DNA from: Chrysomallon squamiferum
Lineage: Eukaryota > Mollusca > Gastropoda > Neomphalida > Peltospiridae
Assembly (NCBI GenBank): GCA_012295275.1
Contig: CM022679.1
Span: 13,908,145-13,958,341, forward strand
Length of the DNA stretch: 50,197 bases
Direction: 5' to 3'
In this document: one piece after another, positions 1 through 15,300 of the stretch
Layout: the number at the start of each line of letters is the position of its first letter
How positions within the stretch are numbered: the first letter of the stretch is position 1
Notes under the pieces: model-generated
The model's input: the letters and a program-made list of their open reading frames with translations, nothing else
Database searches by the model: none
Told to the model about the DNA's origin: nothing
Translations under genes and position numbers: made by a program

Positions 1-3000
1 TTTTTATTTTCAATGTATGTTTAGGTATTTTTTTAGGACTGGCTATTACAAGCTATTAACTGTTATGCTGCTCTGATTCAATTCTTCAGAAATACAAATA
101 CATTCCAAAGAATGCTTGTTCAGAAATAATGAAATGACATAAAAGGTCATACATTACATATATCATAAGTAGTATTTAAAAAGAAGGAACGGAAACTGTC
201 AACAAAATGTAGATGCTTTGAGTGTACAGGTTGGAACAAGCTTGCATGCCTGTTGGGCAGAGTAACTATAATTTGTTTATAGATATCTGATATTATTTCT
301 TCTACTAAATGAGTCATGTGTACTTTCTACTTTCAGGTAGATGAGTTCCCATATTTGCAAACTATATTTAAATGACAGTTGGATGAAATATTGGTGTAGT
401 TTTTATCAATTAGCAGCAAGAATTTTGGGGTGTTTTTTTTGTTTCACAATTTATTTTAAGTAGACAAAATGTCTTAAAAATTTAAATTTGCACACCTAGA
501 AGGTCTATGTGATATGAATATAAAATATTAGGACTTTTAGAAAGATATTTGTGTTCAATTTTTTTTTCTTTAAGCAAAAATACTTGGTTATTTTTTAAAT
601 GTTATAAATATTCATTGCAACCTAACACAACTGCAGTTCAACAAAAAATTCACATTGAAAAACCATAACTACATGTTGGTATTGTAAGGATTTTTTTATT
701 AATCAGTTAAATGATAAGACTTCTGTTGCATTAAGCAGTTCCATACCTTGACAAAGAACTATCTGCTACTTTAAAGATAATCTTTTTGTTAAAAGTAAAA
801 TATAGTTTGTTTAAGAACTTTTCTTTAATGATTAACAATTATTAAATATCAGGCTCAAAAGTGCATTTTAATTTTTTTTTGTTGTTGTGGTATATTCGTG
901 ATACATGAAGGAACAGTTCACTGCCTCTATTCTTATGTCAACTCTTATCAGTTAATAGCTTAGGGCCTTTTATGTATGACTTTCCCAAATGCATGGAAAT
1001 ACATGCTGCCATTTTACTTACATACTTGATAGTGGAATATGGCTGGAATAATAATTATACAGAGTGCACATTGAGAAGGACTGATCTTGAAATTAATCAA
1101 CCTTCATTAAAGTCCTCTATCAAATATCTTTCATTTATTAAACAATTTCATGGTTAAGCATAAAGATTAATTTTAGTGTTTGATAAAGGTCATAGATTTT
1201 AACAGAAATTTAATATAATAACTTTAACTATTTATTTTTCATTATTATTTTTTTTAATTAATTTATTTTGTTATATATATTTTTTACTTATTTATTTAAA
1301 ATTTATTGTTGCTACAAAAATCTGAAAATATAGCTAAATGTAGTTATTTTGACAAAACTTTTAAAGCTAATTGTTTTTGTCTGTATATGTAATTCAATAA
1401 AATTAAATCTCCCTGTGCATATATCAGTTACCCAATTCAAATTTCCTTTAAACATTAATCATTATTTTGGGAACTGTACTTGATAATTTTGTAATTGTGT
1501 TTGTTTGGTTTTTTTTTTTTTTTTTTTTTAATTTATACATATATGTGTATATTTAAATTACCAACATAAATTTTAATGCAGCTTAAATAGTTTTAAACAA
1601 AAACTCAAACGTTTTTGTCATTTTTGGCTGTTTTTTTGTTTGCTTGTTTATTTAAGTTTTGTTTCTCATACCCTTTACATAATTTGCATATGGTTAGATC
1701 ATTATTAATGATTTATTAATGCTGTATTTTAAAAACCCAAAACAAATTGAGATTTAAAAAAAAAAAAATATTGAAAAAAATTGTGAACTCAATGATTTTT
1801 AAAAAAACATTTGGGGGGGATTATAAATAAATGGCATGAAGACCATTGTGTTTGGAATTTTATGGTCCTAAAGTACTAAATGACTATGTATAAATACTTT
1901 TTATATTTTTTTTTGGAGAAAAATAACAATAAAAAATAAATATACAAAAATAAAACACAAACAAATTAAAGTGTGTTCCTACAGTTATTACATAACCCGA
2001 TTTACTATTATTTTGTTAACAAAATACTTTCATGTTTAAAAAAAATAAGTACTCTTAATTAATGTTAGGCTGAAGAATATTTATTTATATTGTATGTATT
2101 TATACAGATGTGTGCACATTTTTAAAAATTATTTTGTCATTGATATATTTATGAAGTATAAAAAGTTTCAAGAAGTTATTTTTCACACAGGAGTGAACTT
2201 TCACTAATCATGGCAGAAGGAATTTATATCTATTACAAAAATATATTGCATATTTCAACGCTCCTTCTTTTTCTTTTTCTTCACCTGCTGATACTCATGT
2301 TTAATAAATTACCAAATGATAAGATTTGTTTTAGTTTATATACAAGACATGTTGCATCTTTTCACACAGAAAAAAAAAAATAATATTTACATCATTTTGG
2401 TTATACTGGTTTGCCAAAATATTTTTATTTAAAAAAATAAATAAATAAAAAATTATATCTGGGGGAATAGGAGGCATATATGGGGTCAGGACTTTTTTAA
2501 TTTTCATATTCCTTATATAAGAAAAATTCAGATCCATATACTTGATTTCTGATTTGAAGACACATGAAAAGAACTGAGCTAAATCTTGAGCCTGTGCACT
2601 TTTATTAATTTTGCTCATCCATTTCAGGGGTGAAATGAAATGTAGAGAGTAAATAAAGTTTTACACTGGGGAATTAAAACAGCTGTTAATGTTTGTTCAC
2701 CAAGATTAGCTAAAGCTTTTTAATATGTTTATTCAAACATCAGTTGTCTTAAATTATTTTCTGTCTACAATTATCTTTAGTTATTTTCAGTTCTTTTTAT
2801 GTGTAATCCATTTAAAAAACAAAAAACAATCTCCCATGCTAATATTATTGTGTGCACTCTGAGTTTTTATTTTTGAAAAAGCAAGCTCACAACCACTACA
2901 TACTGCATAAACACTGCTTTAAAGTCATTTTATCTATATATATATTTAGTAAAAATCATTTTGAAGTCTTTACAATTTATATATGTATTTTTGTTATAAT

Positions 3001-3157
3001 TTATATACTTACAAATTTTCAAATTTAATGTTAGTAATGGAAAAATTGCAAACATATTCAAAAAACTGTTTTTAAAATAGGTTTCTGATCCTTTATTAAC
3101 AAATGATGAAAAATTTGTGACATTTCATTTATTTATTTATTTATTTATTTTAAACAG
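1..3157 (+). other. Upstream intron of ZSWIM8 (no gene seen)
   Basis: AT-rich, low-complexity DNA with poly-T and TTTA runs and no open frame resembling a known protein. The first recognisable ZSWIM8 exon begins at 3158 in an internal codon after a good acceptor, so this stretch is most simply the intron before it. I looked for the acidic N-terminal segment expected of ZSWIM8 and did not find it, so the start codon probably lies left of the window. Confidence 0.6.
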
Positions 3158-3311
3158 AGATTAAGGTGTCTTCTCTTGTTGAGCTTGCTGCTCAAGCAGT
3201 TGCTTGCAACATACCATTTGAAGTTGTTGAGCACTACCCAGAGCCTATCCCTGAACAGCTTCAACTCAGCATTGCTTTCTGGAGTTTTCCTGAAAGTGAG
3301 GAAGATATCAG
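3158..3311 (+). CDS. ZSWIM8: ZSWIM8 exon a: BC-box region
   Basis: Starts after aaacag with two bases of a split codon and ends at atcag before gtctag. It encodes VSSLVELAAQAV and IPFEVVEHYP, then QLQLSIAFWSFPESEEDI. The SLxxx(A)xxxV pattern matches the Elongin C-binding BC box, with Ala where Cys is usual. The GTG at 3166 is internal, not a start. Confidence 0.93.
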
Positions 3312-6300
3312 GTCTAGTAGTATTAAAACTCTTTCAAAAGATGTGTGTGTGCGTGCGTGTGTGTGTGTTATTTTGTTATTTCTAGAAGATTAATAACACA
3401 TATTTACAGTTGTGAAAATATAAAAGAAATTGCTTTTTATATGTGGAAGAGGCACTTGACAGAAATCAATTCAGCATCATAATTTTCTAAAACAGAAGAT
3501 TCATAAAATGGAACATTTAAAGTTAAAATTTAAAAAATATTATTTATTACAAATAATACTATTAAAAAAAAAGGAAATTGATTTTCTATATCTTACAAAT
3601 CTACATGACACATTGCTCTTAATTTTTGTTATTTACTGTGATTTCAAATTAACATTTAGCTAGTGTCTTCCATTATAAATTCAAAGACAGATTAACATAA
3701 AGATTTTAAAATCTCTTTCAGGTTGTATTCCTGTCTTGCTAATGGAAGTGCTGATGAATTCACCAAGGGAGAGCACCTATACAAGGCAAAAGCAGTCAAA
3801 GATGCTTTACAGATTGGTAAATTATCATTAATATTCTTATCTTTTAACAGTGTTACCAAGATCTCAGTCATTGAAACATATACTTTAACAGAAAAGCACT
3901 ATTAATATTCAATTACAAAGAAGAATAAAAAGATTTTGGTTTATAAAATTTTAAAAAAAATTTAAATGTCTGAATAATAAGTTTGGTTTAAGACAGTTTT
4001 TTTGTTTGTTTGTTTGTTTTTTTTTTTTTTTTGTTTTTTATAATGAAAGTATGATGTGAAATTAATAAAGAACTTAATGTATTGAGAAACATAATTGTTT
4101 TTTTTTTGTTATAGGATTCCACTTGAGTGCAACTGTTATACCACCTCAGAGTTTAGCCCAAGCTCAGGGAAAGGGAAACTTTAATGTAGCTGTGGTGTTT
4201 GATCGCCGTCGTATCTCATCATGCACCTGCACCTGCAACAGCAGTGCCTGGTGTTCTCATGTTGTTGCCCTCTGTCTATACAGGATACATCAGGTCGGTT
4301 TGAATCATCTCTCATCATACCAGTCCATCATTAACTCAGCTTTATCCAGCATCATATTTTTTATTTCTTGAAAATAACATTTTCTTTTAAAATTCATTAG
4401 AGTCCACAGTTTTTCAATTATTATTTTACACACACTGAAATGGAGTTAATATCAGTAATAATATTGTATAAAATTGTGTTTGAATGTGTGTGTGTGTGAT
4501 TCAGAGAGACATATCTTGAGATATATCTTTAAGTGTGATAAAACGACTCGTATTTTACTGTTTAAATTGATATTAGCATGTGAGTAACTAAACCATTAGA
4601 GAAGTAGTAGAAATCAAGATACCAATTAAATAATTTGTTTTTTAAACACCTTTTCATTGAATTATTCAGTGCAGCATTTGAACTATTAAAAAAAAAATAA
4701 TAATAATAATTTATTTATTTATTTAAAATATTGACATTTTTATTTAACTGGAATATCTATGTGTAACAATAATTGTTGTTTCTAGGCTAGTTCAGTTTGT
4801 TTACGAGCACCTGTGTCTGAGTCATTATCCCGATTACACAGAGATCAGCTACAGAAATTTGCCCAGTATCTGATTAGTGAATTGCCACAACAGGTAATTA
4901 AAGTTTTATTAATTAATTTATTTGTTTTATTTATTTATTTTTATTTATCACTGAATTGCTACAAGAAATAAATTATAAAGTAATACAAATCTCATAGATA
5001 TAGATGTATTTATATTTTATTAGTATTGATTCACTGCAATGGATAATATATAATTAAGAACATTTTTTGGTGTCTAAATGCTTTGTCGCATGTCATCAGA
5101 ACATGTCTTATTCTATACATCAAGTTTGTAAAGCTCTTGTACAGAATATTTAAGAGAAGTTCAGTTCTATTTTACTTTATTTCCTAAAACAAAAATGTTT
5201 TTATTTTCAGATTCTTCCTACTGCACAAAGATTGTTGGATGAGCTGTTGTCATCTCAGGAAACTGCAATGAACACTGTCTATGGGGCACCAGGTTAGATT
5301 TCAGACACCCTGGTTTTTTCCTTTAGTTTCATCTTGTAGACAATATTTCAATATTTACTTTTTGAACTGTAAAATCTCAGTATAAATGCTACCCTCTTGT
5401 TTCTTACTGAAATAGTTTGATACATATTTTCAAAATTGTTTTGAATTTATCTAATTTTATTAACAAATATTGCTTGTATAAAAAGAAAAAAGAAAGAAAA
5501 ATAATAAACATTCTCCAATTTATATGTTCAGTTATTAAATAACTCTAATATTAAGATACTAATAACTAGTACCACATATTCTTTATATTAAAAAAGAAAA
5601 ATTTTCAAATTTTTATATTTAATTATGTCATCTAATTCTAACATTAGATACCTAACCAATAACATATATTTATAATTTAAAGAAAAATTTTAAATTCTCA
5701 GATTTATTTATTGAGTTAAACTAATTCTAATATTATGGTATTTGATCAACATTAAATACTGTTCATATTCCAAAAAACCAAAACATTCTTTGCCAATTTA
5801 TAAAATCAGTATTCTAAATTTATTTAATTCTATTCTAGTTAAAAGTATTTTTTATTTATTTTCTGTGTTGATTATGTTTAATATATGGTTATATTCTTAA
5901 ATATTTATCTTGTAATCTCATAGATCCAACTGCTGGTCCTCCTGCTAATGAGCAGACAAGCTGGTGTTTGGATGAAGCCACACTTCACGACAACATCAAG
6001 AAAACTCTAGTCAAGTTTTGCATTCCATCCCCAATGGTTCTGAGGTAATATTATTTTGTTGTTGTTTTTTTAATTAAATTCTTGATCTAAGTATACATTT
6101 ATAAAAAAAAAAAAAAGAAGACATATTACTCATTTAAAAATTCTGAGTTGTAAATGACACCATTTAGTGATTATAACAGTTTCACTGATGTGATCACCTC
6201 AGACTCATTTTAATTGGCCAAAGTATTTAAATATTTGTTTAATATATTTCTGAGTAAAATACTCAATAATTTCAATTAAAAGAATGGGTTTATGCAACAC

Positions 6301-9300
6301 ATTTAATAATTATTTCAGTGATGTCAATCATCTTGGGACAAGTGCCCCACCAGCTGCTGCTGAATGGCAGACGCTGCTAAGGCCACTGAGGGGCCGAGAG
6401 CCAGAAGGGATGTGGAACCTCTTGTCAATTGTCAGGGAGATGTTTAAACGTCACGATAGCAATTCTGTTCCATTGCTTGAAATATTGACTGATGAGGTTC
6501 TGCAGTGCGAACAGGTATACTAACAGGTTTTAAAAACATACTTTGTCATTGGCTGAACTCTGTGTTTAATATTATTATTTTCTGATAAAATAAATAATTT
6601 ATTTTTAGGCATGCATTCTTATCTGGTGTATACAGTTAACTCAGCACATACTGTTATACTATTTTTGAATTTTAGTTATCATATAAAATGTCTCAATGAT
6701 TTTTGGACATTTAAAATTTTATTGTATTTTTAATTTCAGATCCTGATCTGGTGGTTTTTGACCAAAGCTTCATCCAACAACAGCAATGCTGTCCACTGTA
6801 ACAGAGGAGGAAATGGTGCTGCCAATGCTTCTCAGCATGCAGCATCCAGTCTTTGTGAGGAAATCATCAATCTGTGGAGACTGGGAGCACTCAATCCCAA
6901 ACTTTCTCCTTTTCAAAGAGAGGATCTATGCAGAAAATTCAAAAACTGGCATTCAAAAACTATTGAAATAGTCCGCAAGGCACGTGGATCTACTTCTAGC
7001 AACTCAGGTATCAATTTGAAGAAAAATGACATTGAGAATTTTGCTGGTTTTAAGCCAGCCATCGAAGCCTGCCAAATGACTTGGGATGATTACTCTATCC
7101 CAGGGATAACATACTCTGACAAAGAGGGATCTCGTTACGTGTATCATTTTTGTTCTCGGGGCCAGGATGGAGAGGCAAAGAAATTCTCCCGAGTGCAGCC
7201 AGTCACGATATGCTCAGAAGACCTTATCAGTACTGACAACTCTCGAACTCTTGCTCATTCCCAACGATCTCAGGACGCACGGGCTCGCAACAGACAGGAT
7301 CAGCGCACGCTCAATATGCGCAGAGATTCTGCTATTAATGACGGTGCCATCAGCTCAGGGTCAGAAGGTTTCTGCGAGCCTGAACGTGGTTTCAGAGACT
7401 CCGATTCCAGTTACGAAAATAAATGTTTTCATTCTAGGTCAAATTCACTGGATGAACCTGATCCAGCAAGTCTTTACAATGTTCCAGGGTCTCGTGCTGT
7501 CCAAAGCACTGCTGCTGCTACCGCTGCTGCAAGACCACAAGATAATGATGTCTTTGATGATGGAGTGGAAACAGACCAGATGGAGTATAATTCCAACAGT
7601 GTGCCAGCTAAAGATCAGGAAACTGCTGCCAGACAGGAGTCAGCTTCTCGAGAACCTAGTCAGAACTGTGACACTGCTGGACAGGCTGTGGAGCAGTCCA
7701 CCTCCGAGTCCCAGCAGTCCAGTGACGAGTATCAGATGTATTTCTATGACACGAAGAGCAAGCCCAATGAGACTGACAAGAAAAAGAAAGACAAAAACGA
7801 GGAACCTAATATATTTGCTGGAATTAAGAAGCTTGACAATTCCCAAGATGTAAGTTGTTCTTGTTTGTCTTACATTCTGAGTTAAAACCTTTAAATTGTG
7901 AAATTAGATAATGCCTTGTAGATGGATAAAAATGTGTCTAATAAATTCCTATCATTTTTGCCATTTATTGGTTGGTTTATAGTTTTATTATTGCATCAAA
8001 ATGTGATCAAAGAAAAGGTATAAATTTTATATATTTTCAGATTAATATTAAATATCTTAAAAATAGTCATAAAACTCTTTTTGATAAATATTTATGGATT
8101 TAATATGCAGCAGTTAAGAGTGAAACATTATTTCAAATAAAACTGGTTATGCTAATAATTCTCATATGCTATTAATGTACTTTGATCAAGTTCATGTAAC
8201 GTGAATTTATTTACAGGTACTGTTTGCAAGAGCTGAAGCCTTGCATGCTCATGGTCACACAAAAGATGCATGTACACTTGCTAAGAGATTGGCTGAAGAA
8301 ATGCTTAGCAACCCTCCAGATCTTCTTGCAGAAACAGCCAATATTCCTACACCAAAATGTGATTATTTTTATTACTCGATAAATAAAAAAGAAGGGATTG
8401 TCATTCTTTTTAAATTGAAATGAAGTTACACTTTTGAAAAATAGTTTACAGACCTCTTAGCTTTAATGGATAGTTTTTATTTCCAAATAATGATAGCATG
8501 ATTATCTGTTATGATATTAATGTACTTCACAAGTAGGGAATTCAATGCAAATAATTATTAATAAACTGTATTTAACATTTTTATGAGAGAATATAAAATA
8601 TGTACACAAATCCATCAAATTTATATACAGACAAGATCAAGTAAAATTTTGTATGAAAATGAAATAGATTATTCATGTAAAAAAACCCCAACAAAAATGA
8701 AAACAAGTTATATTTTAATTTCAGCCAAGAAGAAGAAAGCCTTGACTAACATCAGCCTGCTGGCCAGTGCTACTTTGTCCAAGGCTGCCTTCCTTTCCAG
8801 TGTTCTGTACGAGGAAATTGACTGTCATTATCTAGCTTTTCAAGTTGGTATGTTTGGTTTGGAACTTGCAAGACCACCAGCATCAAGCAAGGTTTTGGAG
8901 GTTAGTAGTCCCTTTAGTTATTGATAATACTGGATTAATCAACAATATTGAAAATGGGAAGAAAATGTTTTAATATTTACTTTTTTTTTTTTTTATTTTT
9001 TTATTTTTCTACAGTTAAATTAATTTTGTATTTAAAAAGGCTTGATAGTGTTAGATTTTCAACTTTTTTGATTCATGAAACTGTAGAATAAACTTCTTAA
9101 ATGTTATAATTACAATTGTTGAATTAACTCAGAATTTAATAAACTGAACATGACACTTCAGTACAGATAATTTCTCTAAAAACAAATTACTGGAAAACAT
9201 TTTCAGCTTTGTAAAATATATATTTAACATCATCTAATTAATAGAATTTAATTTAAAGATCTTTTATAAATTTCTCTTTAATTTATTTTTCTGCACATTT

Positions 9301-12300
9301 TAGGTGAAGCTTGCCTATCAGGAGTCAGAGTTACTCCAGATGTTGAAGAAAATTCCTCTGCGGAAACAGGAGCTTGGTGTGCTGCGTGCACGGGCAGCAG
9401 ACCTGAGAGATGGAAAACTGCAGACTCGGGGTGATGCACATCTTCCATTGCATCTGGCATCATTCATCTTTGATTCACTCTGTCTTCCAGGGCTCTCTAC
9501 AGGTGTTTATCATTTCTTTTCTTTTATTGCAGGTTATATATATATGTATAAAATAAGCTGATATATTAAACTGCACATTTCTTCTTTCCTAATTTTCAGA
9601 ATCTTGACTTTTTTTTTAAAATGTTAGACTTGAAGGTTATTTTTTAAGGTTTTATGAACAATTTACTTCATATTTTTATGTTTCTCTTTATATCTTGGAA
9701 TTTCTAATTTCTTCATCTTTGTTATTTTTAATTATTTATTTTTATTCTGGGTATGAGGTATTGGGATTTGTTTTGTTTTTGTGTTTTTTTCATAAAATCA
9801 TGATTTCATTTTTCAGATGTTGTTCCATCAGATGAAAAACTGGGTTTTGAAGCAGCAGTAACAGCCATTGGTAATATATGTGCACTTAATTTTATTTTGC
9901 AACTTAAGTAATTGTATTTTGTAATATCAAACTTTCCTGTGAATACAAAACTGGATTACTGTAGAGGGCAATAAAAATTATTTTATATCTGTATTTTCTC
10001 AGTTGTATGTTTTTTCACAACATGATTATTAGTTTTAATATTTATTTAATATTATTTTTAATTTTGTGATTCTGATACTGATTTTTTTTTTTTGATTTTT
10101 TTATAAGGGATGTATTTAGACAGAGTGGATTAAAAGAAACTTATTGTATTCCATAAATAACCTTTCTTTTTTTAAAACATTAAGGTATTGATATTTCTTA
10201 TTTCTGTTATTAATTTAATAATTAATCACATGTTATGACAGGTTTGAAGGCAAATGTCAGTGAAGCAGAACACCCACTGTTGTGTGAAAGTACCAGGAGA
10301 CAGAGAGGAGAGCTGGTGCTTGCCATGTTGGTTCACTACAAAGATGATCAAATCAAGTTAGCCAAGGTAATCACTGGAGAAAAAATCCTTAATAAATCTC
10401 TATTAAAACATTTATCATAGTTTTATCCAGTTCTTGCTCGACATTTAAGCAAATGTGTGTAAGTGAAATAATTCACAATCCAACTTTTATATTCCCAGTA
10501 TTATAAAATATTTTTAACAAATGTTGAAGTATGTTTTTATGTTAAAGCAGATAAATAAAAAAATAAAAAAGTTATATTTGAATTTTGTGTTATCCTTGTA
10601 ACACTGATTTTAATTCTTTAACAAATTATTAGAAAGTTTTAACTTTTTTCAGTGTGTGATGATGATGATGATTATTTTTATTATTATTATTTTTTTTTTT
10701 TTTCAGATCATGGACAAACTTCTGGACAAGGAGGTACATCAGTTCAAGTCTCCCAGTCTGGTGACTGTTCTCTCTTCCAGCAAGTCTTCATCTAGTCAGC
10801 AGTCAGCCTCAACTTCCACAAACACTACTAGTCGGTCACCAGAAGGTGCAGGAAAGTCCTCAGTGATGACTACTTCGGAGATGGACAAGCTGTTTATGCC
10901 TGATCGACCTCCTCCAGCAGCTTCTGGTACACCAGAAAACAGTGGCAGCCCACCTCAAGGCCACATGAATGCTACATCAAGTTCTGAAGGAACACCAACA
11001 CCATCCAGTTCACATTCTAACAGTGCAGTTAATAGTGGAGCCAGACCAAAGACAACATATGTCCTTAGATACAATATTAATAGGTAAGAGCTTTTTATCT
11101 TCTTCATTTTTCTGAATCTCACAAAAACAAGTTACATAGGACTTGCTTTTTGAGTCTTCTTAGTGGATATTACAGCAGTTGACAATTTTGACATCTCCTG
11201 TATGTATACTATATGTAAGTATTTAGCAGTAGCAATACATTGAGTTAAAACATCATTTTCTTCTATCATAGTTGAGATTTTTGTCATTTCATAGTAATTT
11301 GCCTTAATTAATTTAATTGATAGAGCTCTGTATAGTATGTCCCTATTTTTTTATCATTTTTTTTTTTTATACAAAGAATACATTTTATTGAAATGTAAAA
11401 CTTTTATTTTTGTTTTATTTTATTTGTTTGTTTGTTTTTCAGTGGAAAGGATACTGACAGTTCAGCATTAGAAGAAGAGGGAGATGACATCAAGGCTTTG
11501 GAAGCAAAGATCAGGTGTCTGGGTATGAAGAAGAAACCATCACAAGGTTAATGAATTTTGAAATAATATATATTATACTTAAATCTCTGTTGCACCATGA
11601 TGGTTCCACTGAAATGAAAAAGACATAAAAAGAAAGAAATACGTGATAAAATATCTGTCCAAGTTAATGATGTTTAATAATCTGTGAATGGTAACAAATA
11701 GTCTTTCAAAATAATAACGTTTAACTGCTGATTATATTCTGGTGTAGTTATGTACTTTACACACAGTGACTTTTCAGCTTGTGTCCTCGACACACCATTT
11801 AGCTGGCGTAAATCTTGTAACTTAAAAGATTAATTACAAGACAAGAAAAAGAATACAATTTTTCATTGAATATTTTATTAATATTTGTTGAACTTCAGAT
11901 CTTCCATGTGTTTTCTTTTGGCTTTTTTGAAGTTCAATAACCAATTATTTTTAATTTTTCACACAGGTATGGCAAGCATTGATAGCAGTGCGCCAGAGAC
12001 GACCTCCAGTGACAACTCTCCTACCCTAGTACGTAGAAATTTCAACAAGCACCAGGGACCAGGCAGTGACTGTGGGAGCAGTGCTGAGAGCAGTGATTCT
12101 ATAGGCTCCAGCAGTTCAGGGGACAAAGCTGCCAGGCTTGTACACAGAGAAAATGAAAGGTTTGACTTTATAAGATTTTTTTTTTTTTAATTTATTAGTG
12201 TTTTTTTTATATGCATATTATTGATAATGTTAAGATGTTATTTCTAAATATATATTTCAGATGATCACAGAAAATCATTTTTGTTAAATTATTTCTGTTT

Positions 12301-15300
12301 TAGGTATTTTAATGTGTCATATAATTTATTTTTCTCATTATAAATGTATATTATTAGCATTTTAATTTTCTAATTAGCTTCAGGATGGATATATTTTGTT
12401 GCAAGTAACAAAGGAATTATTCATAATTTTTATATCTTAAATTATTTTTTATTTTAGTTATTGCAGCTGTCATTGGAATTAGGTCTAGGATAACGTTTTT
12501 CCCACTATTATAAATTAAATATGTTTTCACAAATACTTTACTGTTTGGTATCTTATCTTTTGTTTTAAAAAAAAGTACAGAAATAATATTATTATAATAC
12601 AGTTTGGATTATTTTCTTCTTTTCTTAAGAATATAATTTAGTGGTTTTTCATATAAATCTCTAAACATAAAGAAAGTTTTATTTATTGTAAAAAACATAA
12701 TTAATGTATATTTTCAGCCCACCTAGTCCATATATCACCAGAATGCTGCCATCTCAAGTTATAATGGATTCCCGAAGTTCTACACCCAATATTAAAGGAA
12801 TGAGGTCATTTTCATTACTGTAAATAAGTTCTGATTGTTTCTTCATTTATTTAGAAATAATTAAATCTAATTTATAGATCTTTTCTTTTTGTAAGTCTTT
12901 TTTGTTTATTTACACATTGTTGAAACTAGTTAATTAAACACTGATTCTGTGCAGTGATTTGAAGAACAAAAATGTTCAAATGTTCAAATTGAAATTTGTT
13001 TTAAAAGATTTTGGCAATTGTGTACTTTTTAAAAATATTTTTCATTTTAAGATAGTTATATTATAGTAAAAAATAAAACAAATCATACTGACACACATTG
13101 TTTTATCCTGTGTAATTTGTTGATTATAGTTAATTATTTTATTAGTTCCTGAACACTGGATTTAAAATCATTTGTGTTTAGGCAATTAACTTTTTATCCC
13201 ATGAATTAAAATTAAATGCTAAAAAATTAACTGTAGTTAATAAATAATAATATTCAGTTGAGAAGTCATTAGCACTTTGGTCTAAAGTAATCAAAACTAA
13301 TATATTTTTTCAGATACAAGGGCAAGAATCGCACCATGCCAACAATTCCAAACCAGCCGAGTGAAGCTTCATATCATTTCATGTTTGAACTGGCAAAAAG
13401 TGTTCTTCAGAAAAGTGGAGGCAACACATCCAGCTCATTGTTTACCCAACCTTCAAACACCACCAACCACACTGGCGCTCATCGCAACCTTCAACTCTGT
13501 GCCTTTCAGATTGGACTTTATGCTTTAGGTCTTGGAAACTGTGTGTCTCCTAACTGGCTGTCCAGAACATACTCATCACACGTGTCTTGGATTGAAAGTA
13601 AGTTTTTAAAGTCACTTTTTTAAACTGTTTTCAATACTTCTTCAACTGAATTTGTTCTTTATTCCTGTGAGGTTAAGAGTTTTGTTGATCGATATTTAAT
13701 TTTTACATATATTTTACTCTCTTGAAGTCAGATTTACCAAAATTTCAATACTCCATTTAGTTTAACTCAGTCTTGTTATTTGATTGTGATGTTGTTGTTT
13801 TGTTTTTCAGATCAGGCTCTGGAAATTGGTAGTGCTGCTATCAGAATTCTCATTGATACTTGGGAAGGTCACTTGACACCTCCAGAAATAGCTTCTTTGG
13901 CAGACAGAGCATCCCGTGGCCGAGATCCAAACCTTATTCGCTCGGCTGCAGAGCTGGCTTTGTCTTGTCTGCCACATGCCCATGCTCTCAATCCAACTGA
14001 AGTACAAAGAGCTTTGTACCAATGCAAAGAACAGAGCAGAGAGATGTTGGAGAAAGCCTGCCTTGCTGTAGAAACAGCTGCTGAAGGTGGTGGTGTGTTC
14101 CCAGAAGTCTTGTTTGATGTTTCAAAGCACTGGTATGCCCTGTCTGAGGAAGCTGCCCAGAATGTGTCAGACATTCCTGAGACTGCTCCATCTCGAAATC
14201 AGAATTACCCAGATCTTGATGCCCAGGTCCATGTTGTGGCAGTACCACCACAGACTATACAGAATGAGCGAACAAGTCCTTCGGCACATTCTGTGCTGTC
14301 ATTTGCTGAAACTCCACCTCCAAACCAAGTAGCAGTTTCAGCCAACCAGCAACTGATCTCTCACAGCACTGGACAGTTGGCTCCACCGGCCATGATTGTT
14401 CCTTGTGCTATCCCACAGACAGCCCACCACCACGCCCAGCTACCTCACTCTGCTTATCTCCAACATTATAACTATGTCCAACAAGTGCCTGCTGCCACAT
14501 TCACTCACCATTACTCACAACATCACATGCCACTGCATACACATGGGCTGTACATGTCACCCTATTACCAGACCCAGGCCCAGTTTGCCAGTATTCAAGG
14601 CCTGGCCAGCCACACCCATGTTTACCATACATCAGCAGCACATGTTGGTCATCTGGCTCCTGCAGTACAAGTCTACCCAGGCCCTACTTGTCAGGTTGCC
14701 ACTGTACAGAACATCACCACCTCTACATCTAACCCATGTTATGCCATACAGCAGATGGAACCATCGACTACAACCACAGCAACAAACTCGGGACAAATAC
14801 AGGCTGTGTGTGCACAACCACCACAACTGCAGCCTGCTGCACACAATCAAGAGCAGCTGAATTATCTGATGGCTGCATTCAGGGTTGGCATGGCTGCCAT
14901 GGAAACTCTGGCTCGAAGAGTACATGATGACAGGCCACAGACTAAATATGCAAGGAATCCTCCCTATGGAGAAGATTTGAAATGGCTGCTGGGAATTTCT
15001 ATTAAACTTGGTATGCTTAAAACATAAAATAATTTATTTTTGAATGCAGTGTATTATGGATGTGTGTGTGTGTATTTATATTTTTAATTTAAAAATTTGG
15101 TAACAATTTTCTATTGGGGAAAAACTGATTTTATTTATTTTTTAATTATCATTATTAATGTTTGTGGGAGGGTTTGTTTGATTTGGCTGCCTTTTTCTTT
15201 ATTTAATTTTTGGAATTGCAGCTTATTTGTATTCATTGCTGTGGAAGAAACTGATAATTGTTTTTAAAATAGCTTAGTTAAAATAATATGCATTTTATGT

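Noticed and set aside
2331-2618. 95-codon minus-strand open frame left of ZSWIM8
   Set aside because: Low-complexity, Phe/Ile/Lys-rich, no family resemblance, no splice or promoter context; expected by chance in AT-rich DNA.
3166-3168. GTG as a possible ZSWIM8 start
   Set aside because: It is an internal Val codon after a good splice acceptor. Conserved residues precede it in the family, so the true start is upstream.
13807-14925. Minus-strand open frames opposite the 1.2-kb ZSWIM8 exon
   Set aside because: They are shadows of the coding strand and have no family similarity.
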